A DNA stretch of 64,000 nucleotides from the NCBI GenBank assembly GCA_963693285.1, contig OY848918.1:8063156-8127155 (forward strand). The letters are read 5' to 3'. Below the pieces are notes generated by a model. The model had not been told where the DNA came from. It saw nothing but the letters and a program-made list of their open reading frames with translations, and did no database searches. The translations under genes and the position numbers were made by a program. Below, piece after piece: positions 50,531 to 62,444 of the stretch. This DNA comes from Xestospongia muta (Eukaryota; Porifera; Demospongiae; Haplosclerida; Petrosiidae). Every line of letters starts with the position of its first letter. Within the stretch, counting starts at the first letter, position 1.

Positions 50531-52393
50531 GAACACATGTTAACTTTATTATACATAATTATTATTACCTAACAAAATATTATACACAGTATACCAAACA
50601 AAGAGAGGTATCTCTACAATATATTCTTTTAAAAAATAACATAAAAGGATGACAATACATAAACAAAATTAGTTATTACATATTAATTTAATATAACAAT
50701 TCCTATAAGTGGGTAACATAATATAATATGTCTCATCTAAAGATTGTTATAACATGTTACAGGAAGTCCTTACCTTTTTGCTTTTTATTGTCAACAATAC
50801 ATATTTTATCATTATTAAAATTTATTCTGGTTACTTGTCTCCAAGCTTTTTCAATAACACCAAAATCATATTAAGTAGTATCATATCCAAAGGCCATCAC
50901 AACATATCAGGTTCACTAAGTTACAGATATTAATATTGCAATTAAAATGAATGTTAATATTACATGTTATATGTTTAAGTTGAGTTCAAATCTTCAACAA
51001 AACTAGATAAATCATTAAACGTAACTTTCTGTAATCCATATTTCACAATATCTTTTGTTATATCATCCATTCATACATAGTATTTATTATAAATGAAACA
51101 ATGACTTTAGTTTAGGCTATAGTGTTGTATACATTATGATAAAATAATTTGAAGGAAATAGAATAGTGTTATAAGAATAATGTAATAATTAGACACAACA
51201 TACCCACTGAACATGTTGACTGCTGAGGTGAGTCTGATGAGAATGGAATAATAAACAATTCATATTTTAATAAGTTTCATTATTAAAACACTTACATTGA
51301 ACAAACAGCTCCTTTTTTAATTATACAGTACTCAAGAGAACACTTAGGTTAGTGGACATTATTATATTCAGTAAAATAATATGATTCATGAATATTACAA
51401 CATAATTATTTGTATGTATAATATGTAAAATTAAATGTATTGTTACAGTTAAATGACAGAATATATATGCACTGACCACTGCATTTTTGCAGACAGATAG
51501 TGAGTAGAAATTAATTCCATTAGCTAAATAACCACCATGCTGAAATTACTCTATCTTTAAAAATGACCTTTATATAGAAAGTCCCTTATGTGGTGGTATA
51601 GTACAAGACAGGCTCTAAAGAAACAAAATGAAAACAATCACATCATGGAAGGTAAACTGGTAAACAAGTAATTGGTTTCTTCTGTTGTACAGTTTTGATA
51701 ACATGATATACCACATGTTTTTGATATCTCTACTTCAAATGAGCAACACCTAAAACAATTTTGACAATTTTTAATGATATCATGATTTAACATACAGCAA
51801 TGATCAAGAATGTCATTTATGTTATTGTATGTTTTATGTGTTCTGTGTGTGTGTGTGTATGTATATATGTATGTATGTATATATAATTATATATAATGTT
51901 ACACTATATATACTGTTATTATCCTCTTTTGTATTGCAAAGGCCATCACAATATATCAAGTTCACTAACTTGAAATTACAGCTGTTAATATTACAATTAA
52001 AATTGATGTTAATATTATATGTTATATGTTGACAATTTCAGATCAGTAACATTGGTGGTATACAAATATACCTAGTTCTTTTGACAACTGTACTTAACAA
52101 ACTTTTTCATCATATAATGTTGATTATGTTAAGAATCATCAGTCCTTTGATGTTTTGACTCTATATCTTAGTTATTCAACTTAGATCTATATATGTAATT
52201 TAATTTATTATAATGTTATTACTCCACAAATATCATCTAATTTTAGTTTGATTATTTCCACCTTCAAAGTGACAAAATTTTATCAGTGTTTATAATTTTA
52301 AACACAATCAATACAAGTAGATCAAACTTAACATTGAAATCACTTGTAACAATAACAATATTATTCACTATGAGTAGCCTAATAGTTGAATCA
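50531..52393. other. Spacer between B3 and B4
   Basis: Class B 3' flank; a short FN3-2 relic at 50888-50975; the block shared with 18.5-19.08 and 58.6-59.2 kb at about 51150-51800; a GT/TATG microsatellite at 51845-51885; a longer FN3-2 relic block at 51934-52300. No gene. Confidence 0.5.
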
Positions 52394-52412
52394 TAATGTA
52401 AACTCAACCCAC
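52394..52412 (+). promoter_or_regulatory. Promoter block of B4, TATA core changed
   Basis: TAATGTAAACTCAACCCAC, 97-115 bp before the ATG, the same variant as in B3. Confidence 0.35.
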
Positions 52413-52508
52413 AAAACACACCACCTCCATGTATAAATAATTCTAACAGGTATCATTGTCATTCATAAATCCATTGTGTCATAACTATAATCTACCCATG
52501 TAGTCAAA

Positions 52509-54418
52509 ATGAAAAAGTATAATACAACATTGATTTGTCTTCTATTACCAGTCATAAGTGAGTTAATATACAATATTTGTTAGTATATCCTTATAGTAAA
52601 GATAGAAGCTTCAGTTACAAGTCTAGACTGTAATCATGGTGTATGTCCACAGACACAAGGAGCAGTCACTTGTACAATAACAGGCAGTACATTAGTTTGG
52701 TATTCTCCTCCATCATATAGTAATCCCATTGCTGGTGTAACAACCTCTGGACAAGTTATAAAGTTTGGTAATAATACTGCGTTTACTGCTGCTCTTGTGA
52801 GCAACAATTCTGGACTAACAACTAATTTAAGTTTTACTGCCACTACTGATAAGAATGGAACACAAGTCAGGTGTAGTGATGGTAGAACTTCAATGACTTG
52901 TACTATTATCATATCAGGTATGTCACTAACAGTATCATATATAACTAACATGTATTATCATTATAAGGTCCTCCAAGTGATGCTCCTACAGGGCTAGGTT
53001 TTATAGCTCTCACAAACACTTCAGTCACTCTCTATTGGTCACCTCCTATTCTTCATCCTAACTGTATGGTTAACTACACTGTTGAAATCAGGACAACCAG
53101 TGATATTATGTTGATCAGTAGTCTTAGTACCGATAGTAATATCACCAGTATTAATGTATCTACTGGTCTCTCTCAGTCAGTAAAGTATCAGTACAGAGTA
53201 GTAGGGTCTGATGCTATTAATAGATTAGGACCCTATAGTCAATATTCTGTGTTCACTCTGGATGGTAAGAATCAAATATTCTCAATATCTTAAGTAATGT
53301 GTTTTATTAGTTCTACAAGCTGTACCACTAATCACTTATACTATTACAAATAACACAGAGGACTATACTATTTTTATAGTTTGGGAGGTATAATATTATT
53401 TATAATTCCTTGAGGTATTATTCTAGTTTCATTTAGTCACCTCCTCTCTCTTTTCATCCTCCTCTTTTACACTACAAAGTCTATCACAACATATCAGGTT
53501 CACTAACTGTTAATATAACTACTGTTACTAACATTACATTGACTGGAGTACTAGCTGGATATATCTACATTATAATAGTGGTACCAGTTAATATACTAGG
53601 AGATGGATACCCTAATAAGACTATAGGTTATTTAAATATTATTATAAAATTTGTTATGTTTACTTCTCATGCAGTTATCATTAATGATGACGAATCACTC
53701 ATTACTAGTGTCATAACATCATCATTTCAATATCATTGTAAGAGTATTTAATATGATATTACTTACAGAAATTATTTATTTAATATATCAACAATAACCA
53801 CAACAAATGTAGCTAGTTCATTTTCAACATCAGTAATGATCATAAGTTATTCATCAAATATCAGTAAGTATGAATTTATCATGATTTGTTTGACTTGTGA
53901 TGAGCATAGAATCTTTGATATCTCAGTTAATCTCAACAAATACTGCATCTTCACATTTAACTAGTATGTTTGTTTAACAGTGATCATTTTAAATATTAAG
54001 ATAGTAATTTTAATTCTTCACTTTGACAGTGACAATATGTTCACCAGTAACTACTGCTGTTGGTAAAAGTAAGTTTTCACTACAGTAAACTACCATTAGA
54101 TATATTTCTATTACAGATAATGAAAAACAACAATCATCATGTTTATCAGGTAATAAAACAAACATGTTACATTACTGAATTGTTTACTTAACAGTGAGTA
54201 TACCAGTCAGTATGTTCCTCTCTTCTCTATTAACTGCTGTTATTACTGCATTTATTGTCTATCTCTTTATGAGAAAGAGGAGCTACAATAAAGACACTCC
54301 ACCCACTACTACTACCCAATTAGGTCCAATATATGATGATGTTAAGTTACCAGAAACCTCAGAACATAAAGAGATCATTGAATTACAAGGAAATACTGCT
54401 TATGGATATATTAATTAA
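52509..54418 (+). CDS. B4: complete class B Ig-FN3-FN3 receptor
   Basis: Exons: 52509-52557 (signal, MKKYNTTLICLLLPVI), 52597-52917 (Ig), 52968-53264 (FN3-1), 53311-53387 and 53437-53626 (FN3-2), 53675-53737, 54030-54068, 54117-54149 (stalk), 54195-54418 (TM, tail). The total is 430 residues, all open, and all phases fit. TM is VSMFLSSLLTAVITAFIVYL with MRKRS stop-transfer; the tail has GPIYDDV and TAYGYIN. A further exon-like stretch ending at about 53862 (SSFSTSVMIISYSSNI) fits poorly by phase at its start and may be a decaying stalk exon. Ig loop residues differ from B1 and B5, while the framework is the same. Role as for B1. Confidence 0.87.
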
Positions 54419-55912
54419 GAACATGTGTTAACTTAATTTTATTATACATAATTACTAAACTCAGTCATGGGATAATATTATGTTTAATGTTTTGTTGCAA
54501 AGAGTTAATGATGAAAACATGCTGTTATAAAGAGTGAAAATAGTTAATTTTAAAAGAATCATAAAGAATCATATTGGTAACAAAATAATTATGTTACATA
54601 CTACTGATAACAAATAATGATATGAGTAATGTTATAACAAGTACTACTCATTGTACTCTAGATAATAAATAATTATATTATTTCTATTGTTGTACTAACA
54701 ATGTTCACATCTATTTATTATCTGAAGTATATTACATTATATGATACACATTTAAAATATTATAAATTACATTACATTGTGTGACTTAAAGTTATATTTA
54801 CTAATTTATCATTAAATTAATTTACTTAGAAAATATAAGTATTACTAGTTATATATAATATGAACAATCATTTTAGATTGTATCATTATCATCTGTTATC
54901 AGTATTATCTGGTCAATACACATTGTATATTTTGTTTTCTATCTTTAGTTATATTAATGATTGTGATTGTATGATATAATTGTATTATTTACATAATGTA
55001 TTAATTAACACACACCACAACATGTGTTACAGTACTTGCTTGTTACAGCTAGTAATTGACTAAAGTATATTATAAAAATTATGAAAATTATTTTAAAAAG
55101 GTAAGGTAGATTGTTCTTGATTTGATGATAATGAGATCACCAATGATTTTAATAATACATCAAAAGATTTAACAGTAAACCAATTTAATTAAATATATCA
55201 TCAGGTTTTTACAAAATAGATAATAAATTTAATAATATCAGAACTTCATTGGTTTTAACTATGAGATGTTGACAGCTGTTCATACTAAATAGAGTATGAT
55301 ATACTGTTGTAGTAAATATTACTATATACCAATATATAGTACACTATAATACCATACTACTATAATAATAATATACACTATAATACTACACTACTGTCAA
55401 TAATATCATTATTCCCCTTAGTATTAACAAATTGCCACTGGTAATAAATAAAGTACACTTACATTCCATTACTCAGTACAGTATTAGCTATTAATAATAA
55501 ACTTACATTTATCTAACAGAGAAGTATTCACATCACATTCTATATTAATTGTAATCATCACAACCTACAAAATGAACAAACACACATAGATTAATAGTTC
55601 AATAAGATATTTCATATTAGATATTTCATATTAGATATATTAACTTTACTGTATAGAGCTATAAGATAGTGTATCAACACATATTACTGTGTTGATATAT
55701 TGAACCATAAATTATATCTATATAACAATACTGATATCTAACTATTTATAATTTGCTTTACCTATGAAAACAGTGCCCAAAATATTCATATCAGAAAAGA
55801 CAGGATATAAGTGTCATACATTATATTACTATGCTACTGCCAATAATATCATTATTGTCCTTATTATTAACAAATTGCTATTGTCACTGATAATAAGTTT
55901 AGTACAATTAAT
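54419..55912. other. Spacer after B4, first part
   Basis: Class B 3' flank, sequence collinear with 11.6-12.0 kb (CAATCATTTTAG...), then the ordered modules seen at 1.9-3.4 kb (from about 55260). A TTCATATTAGATA direct duplication lies near 55610-55640. No gene. Confidence 0.45.
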
Positions 55913-56012
55913 ACAGTATTACATTCCATTACTTAGTACAGTATTACATTCCATTACTTAGTACAGTATTACATTCCATTACTTAGTACAGTATTACATT
56001 CCATTACTTAGT
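55913..56012. repeat. 25-bp tandem repeat, four copies
   Basis: Unit ACAGTATTACATTCCATTAC plus TTAGT, four nearly perfect copies. The unit itself occurs once at the same place in the other spacer copies (for example near 47090), so it expanded locally. Confidence 0.9.
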
Positions 56013-57449
56013 ATAGCTAGTATTAGCTATTAATAATAAAGTTACATTTATCTAACAGAGAAGTACTTACATCACATTCTATATTTATTGTAATCATCAC
56101 AACCTACAAAATTGAACAAACACACATAGATTAATGGTTCAATAATATATTTTAAATGAAATATATTTACTCTACTCTACTTGGTATATAGACCTTAAAA
56201 ACAATAGTAACACATATTACTTGTTGATATACTAAATCATAAATTATATCTATACATCAATACTGATATCTAACTATTTATTATTTACTTTACTTATGAG
56301 AACAGTGCTCAAATATTGATATCAGAGGAGACAGAATAAAAGTGTAACATAAAGGTCACTAACATTATTACAGTAATATTCTTACTAAGACTACTACCAT
56401 TACATTGACAGAATAGTATCTCTATTATATCCTACATATGTTAAACAATACAACAACTGACTCTAAAATACTGATACGGAACAAAGTATAAATAATTTTA
56501 TTGTAATAATGGTAGTTTTATATCTAATTATTACATTATCAATACTTTAAGGTCTGTCAATATATATAATGTTTATCAATTCTTACTTTACTGTTGTTGT
56601 TTCTACATACATAATTGAGAATATACAACTTTAGTGTGATTACAGCTGGTAATTGATAGGGTACTCAGTTAAGAAAATTATTTTTAAGATTATAATATGA
56701 AATTCAACATGACAACATGACAAGGTTGATTGCTCTTAATTCGATAATAATTATTATGATTTGAAAATACATCAAAATTATATTTAGAAAATTTTAAACA
56801 AATGGTTAATGTATCTTTTGTAATTTTTTATCCACACACACACACACACACACACACATATCTGTATCTATACATAGTAATCAACAACACACAGAGTAAT
56901 TATAACATGTTGTCTTTTCAGTTTACGTTAACTATAATAACATATGTACTTCATTCCCTTTATAACCAACAAAATTATACAATTATATTTGCTTTATCTA
57001 ACAAAATATAATTATATGTCTTTTCTTGTATTGCAAAGGCCATCACAATATATCAGGTTCACTAACATAAATTACAGCTGTTAATATCACAATTAAAATG
57101 GATGCTAATATTATATTTTGTATGTTGATAATTTCAGATCAGTAACATTGGTGGTATAAAAATGTACCTACTTCTTTCAGCAACTGTACTTAACAAATTT
57201 TTCATCCTATATTGTTGAATATGTTAAGAATTCATTAGTCCTTTGATTTTTAATACTAGACTCCAGATCATCATTATTCAACTTTTATATATAATTTAGT
57301 TATTACTCTACAATTCAATTCTATCAATTCTTTCTATACTGTTGTTGTTTATACACAGGATACATATATAATGGAGAATACACAATTTTCCATCTGTTTA
57401 GATATCTTGTCTATGAAAACATGTTGTTTATTATGACGTATCTAATATT
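56013..57449. other. Spacer after B4, second part
   Basis: Spacer modules repeated a second time (56050-56520). A CA microsatellite at about 56833-56859, the CAACAACAC module at 56880-56990, and an FN3-2 relic block at 57019-57200. No gene. Confidence 0.45.
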
Positions 57450-57762
57450 GTCCAATAATAACAGTTCATAATATATAATACAACATACATTGACTATATA
57501 GTATCTAATACTGTCCAAAAATAACAGTCCATAATATATAATACAACATACATTGACTATATAGTATCTAATACTGTCCAATAATAACAATCCATAATAT
57601 ATAATACAACATACATTGACTATATAGTATCTAATACTGTCCAATAATAACAGTCCATAATATATAATACAACATACATTGACTATATAGTATGTAATAC
57701 TGTCCAATAATAACAGTCCATACTATATAATACAACATACATTGACTATATAGTATGTAATG
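57450..57762. repeat. 63-bp minisatellite, five copies
   Basis: The same unit and right flank as at 9943-10318. Copies inside one array are more alike than between arrays only in part; one unit has an AAAAATAACAG variant. Confidence 0.88.
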
Positions 57763-57949
57763 GGTTTAGTTGAAGTAATGTTTGTACAAAATATATCATT
57801 TACTTTGAGTTGTTAGTTTAAGTATATAACAACATTGACATGTTTAATTTATCATCAATTACTATGTATAACTATAGTTATTGTAACATGATGTTGTATA
57901 TGACCAACATTAGTATAATTTATGTAAGTGAATACTAACTGATGTTATT

Positions 57950-58060
57950 ATCATCTATCTCATTATGAGGAGGAGAAGTCACAATAAAGACACTCCATCC
58001 ACTACTACTACTACCACCCAATTAGGTCAGATATATAAGTTACCAGAGAAAAAAAACGTT
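57950..58060 (+). pseudogene. Relic class B TM/tail exon
   Basis: MRRRSHNKDTP-like codons, Thr run and QLG, then the same YDDV deletion as at 3949 and 10505. Confidence 0.7.
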
Positions 58061-60584
58061 GATTAAAAGATATATCATTAACAATTTCAATTTGACATAT
58101 TTTGTTAAATTACTATATTGATCTATTGATCTATTGATCTATTGATTATTATAATTGTAAAATATCTTTGAACGAATTGTTTTGAAAGTGTAATTGTTAT
58201 CATTGACCTTATAACAAACAGCTTCTCTACTAATAAGTTAATAAGTATGTTGTTCTATAAACCATTATTTTAAGGATATATTACATAATAACAATATAAT
58301 TTGGTTATATAACAATTCATTGTAATTATGAACTATAATAGATACTAGATATTAGTTATTCAACTATTATAACTAGATATTAGTTAAGACTTTATAATGT
58401 ATATATATTACTAACAGTGGATATTGGAAGAAGTCCTCTCATGTGACTGAACCTAGAATAAACCAAATTAACAAGAATGATTTTAAGCAAACATTTCTTA
58501 ACCTGATTATAACTTTACATTATACAACATCATAATGATATACAGCTCTTATCTAGTTTCTCTCAAATCACTGGACAATGTGTAGGACATGATTTCATTT
58601 CATCAGGAAATAGGATAATTTTATAAGAATAATATAACAATTAGACACGGCACACCTATTCACCTGAACATGTTGATTACTGAGGTGAGTCTGATGAGGA
58701 TGAAACAATAGACAATTCATATTTAAATAATTTTCGTTATTACATTGAACAAACAGCTCCTCTTTTAATTATACAGTACTTAAGAGAACACTTAGGTTAG
58801 TGGACATTATTATATTCAGTAAAATAATATGATTTATTAATATTACAACATAATTATGTGGATGTACTTTATGTAAAATCAATTGTGTTGTTATAGTTTA
58901 ATGACAGCAAATATAAGCACTGACCACTGCATTTATCTTTATAGACAAATAGTGAGTAGAAATTGTTTTCATAGCTAAACAGGCACCATACTGAAATTAC
59001 TCTATCTTAAAAATAACCTTTATATAAAGGTTGTAGAGTACAAAGAAAGCTCTATAGAAAGGAAATGAGGACAATCACATCATGGAAGGTAAACTGGCAA
59101 ATAAATAGTCATTTTCTTCTGTTGTAATGTTATGATAACATGATGTACCACATGATTTAGATATCTCTAATTCAAATGGACAAACACCTAAAACAATTTA
59201 GACATTGTTTTTAATGACATAGTGATTAATGTACAGTAAATGATCATTATCAATTGTCATTTTGATTAATAAAGAATTTAGTTATACTAAATGTTAACAT
59301 TTAAATTCTGAGGTTCAGATTTTTGAGAACAAGTTTGATGATCGCAAGATTAATAGGTCAGATAATGGGATGTTTGTTAACAGGATGTGTTACTACAAAA
59401 ATAAAAAGTTACTATCATTGTTATAATTATACTAACATATCATTTGTTGTTTATTATAAATATTTTTGACTATTATTAGTTATTGGTGTTGTGTCATATA
59501 ACTAAAACTAAAAGTGTAAATATACTAAGTATTTTAGTAATGGGTCTAGAGTTTTAGGATTAAACTAATAATGAAATTAAGTCAATTCTATAACTAAAAG
59601 TTATGTTAAAGTTTGAACATTTTTAAAACTATTGTTTATAGCTATTATTTATTTACTAAAAATTTGATGTTGACTTGAGTGTTATCCTTTTAGCAAATAT
59701 AAGCTATTTCAATAAATACATTCACATAGCAACTATCATTTACAGACTATACATACAGAATACATATAAATTTAGCAATAACAATAACATATATTATATT
59801 AAAGTACAATCCATATAAATATGACATATTATATAAACCACACGTTGTATATTATATATTATACTTCAATATAAGTTACTACTTAAAAATAGTACTTGTA
59901 TTTTCAATGATTAAATTGAATTTATATAATGTATTAATTACAGCTGGTAATAGATAAGGTATTCAGGTAAGAAAATTATTTTTAAGATTATAATATGAAA
60001 TTCAAGATGGCAACTTGACAAGGTTGACTGTTCTTAATTTGATAATAATGGAATCACCAATGATTTGAAAATACATCAAAATAATATTTTTAAAAATTAA
60101 ACAAATGGTTAATGCATCTTATATAATTTTTTGCAATGAATTTTGCAATTTGCTTTCATTTTTCCAAGTATGTACATGTACATACATGTATACAGTACTC
60201 AACAACATTCACAGATAGAGTAATTATAACATGTGGTCTGTTCAGTTTACATTAACTATCGTAACATGTGTACTTCATTTCCTTTATAACCAACAAAAAT
60301 GATATGATTATATTTCTTCTAATATAATAACAGTATGTAAATCAAAGAGAGGTATCTTTACAATATATCCTTTTTAAAAAAAGTAAAATAATGGAATGGC
60401 AATGTATAAGGAAGATTTGTTATAACACATTAATTCAATATGACTAATGAGAGTAAAAAGGAACAAAATTATTTACATCATTCATAATATGATTATTACA
60501 TTATGCTAAAAATATGGGTAAATTATCAGTAATAACAAAGTAGATGCATGCACATAAATAAACAGACAGATACAAAATATGTTA
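58061..60584. other. Spacer before B5
   Basis: Collinear with 4.1-4.8 and 18.0-19.1 kb to about 59250, then AT-rich unique sequence. Dispersed modules are at 59670-59880 and 60170-60300. A short run of four ATCTATTG units lies near 58110. No gene. Confidence 0.45.
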
Positions 60585-60615
60585 ACTCAGCCCACAGTTT
60601 TCGCCCACAGTTAAA

Positions 60616-62444
60616 ATGGAGAGGTATGATGCAACAGTTGTTTGCTTTCTCTTCCTTGTCAGAGGTAATATTATAACTTTATCTTATACTATTATGAATA
60701 AAATGTACAGTGTAATTATAGTTTATACAGGAGCTTCAGTTACAAGTCTAGACTGTAATCATGGAGTATGTCCACAAACACAAGGAGAAGTCACTTGTAC
60801 AATAACAGGCAGTGTAGCAGTTTGGCATTCTCTACCAAATAGTAGTCTCATTGCTAGTGTAACAACCTCTGGACAAGTTATAAAGTATGGTAATAATGGG
60901 TTTACTGCTGTTCTTGTGAGTATTAACAATCCTGGACTAACAACTAATTTAAGTTTTACTGCCACTACTGATAAGAATGGAACACAAGTTAATTGTCATG
61001 ATGGAACAGGTAGAACTTCAATGACTTGTACTATTATGATATCAGGTATGTCACTAACAGTATCATATATTACTAACATGTACTATCATTATAAGGCCCT
61101 CCAAGTGATACTCCTACAGGACTGAGTTTTACAGCTCTCACAAACACTTCAGTCACTCTCTACTGGTCACCTCCTACTCTTCATCCTAACTGTATAGTTA
61201 ACTACACTGCTGAGATCAGGACAACCAATGATAATATATTGATCAGTAGTCTTAGTACTGATAGTAATATCACCAGTATTAATATATCTACTGGTCTCTC
61301 TCAGTCAGTAGAGTATCAGTACAGAGTAGTAGGGTCTGATATCATTAATAGATTAGGACCCTGTAGTCAATATATAAACTTTACTCTGGATGGTAAGAAC
61401 TAAATTATTTTAACTTTTTAAGCAATGCTAATTTTATTAGTTCTACAGGCTGTGCCACTAATCACTTATAATATTACAAAGAATACAGAGAAATACACTA
61501 TTGTTCTAAATTGGGAGGTATATATTATTGTTCACAATATTATTATACTAAAATCCTATTGTCACCTCCTCTCTCCTCTTGTCCTCCTCTCTTGTACTAT
61601 AAAGTCTTTTGCAACATATCAGGTTCACTAACTGTTAATATAACTACTGTTACTAACATTACATTGACTGGAGTACTAGCTGGATATACCTACATTATAA
61701 CAGTGGTACCAGTTAATATACTAGGAGATGGATACCCTAATAAGACTATAGGTTATTTAAATATTATTATAAGTGTATTATGTTTACTTCTCATACAGTT
61801 ATCATTTCTGAAGAACTAATAACAACTAATCCTAGCATTGTAAAAATATCATCTGAACATTGTAAGTGTGGAAATGCTCAATATAAATTATAATAAAAAT
61901 TACGTATCATTAAGTATTAGTAACACCAGTAAATGTGCCTAGTCCCTGTTCTACAACTGTAGTTATTACAAGTGATAGATCAACTATTAGTAAGTAGAAA
62001 ATAGTGATCAATTAATATTAAGCTGTTCATTTTAATTCTTTACTTTGACAGTGACAGTATGTTCACCAGTAACTACTGCTGTTTGTCCAAGTATGTCTTC
62101 ACTACAACAAATTACAATTAGATATATTTTCATTATAGCTAATGAAGAACAACAAACATCATATTTAGCAGGCAATTTATAAAGCAAACATATTACATTA
62201 CTGAATTGTTTACTTAACAGTGAGTATACCAGTCAGTATGTTCCTCTCTTCTCTATTAACTGCTGTTATTACTACACTTATTGTCTATCTTATTATGAGG
62301 AGGAGGAGCTACAATAAAGACACTCCACCCACTACTACTACCCAATTAGGTCCAATATATGATGATGTTAAGTTACCAGAGACCTCAGTACAGAAAGAGA
62401 TCATTGAATTACAAGGAAATACTGCTTATGGATATATTAATTAA
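60616..62444 (+). CDS. B5: class B Ig-FN3-FN3 receptor, one splice acceptor lost
   Basis: Exons: 60616-60664 (signal, MERYDATVVCFLFLVR), 60731-61045 (Ig), 61096-61392 (FN3-1), 61441-61517 and 61562-61751 (FN3-2), 61799-61861, 61915-61989, 62052-62090, 62139-62171 (stalk), 62221-62444 (TM, tail GPIYDDV and TAYGYIN). If all are used, 453 residues. Three oddities. The first intron is 66 nt, in frame and stop-free, so it could be retained. The acceptor before 61562 is TATTG instead of TTTAG, with no usable AG nearby, which should break FN3-2 splicing. The intron after 62171 starts with GC rather than GT. The signal exon differs from all others. All coding exons are open. Confidence 0.68.

Noticed and set aside
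51829..52032. Open frame starting in a GT/TATG microsatellite
   Set aside because: The frame is made of the microsatellite and an FN3-2 relic read out of frame.
57450..57762. Possible CRISPR array
   Set aside because: The 63-bp units are contiguous with no unique spacers, and the context is animal DNA with introns.
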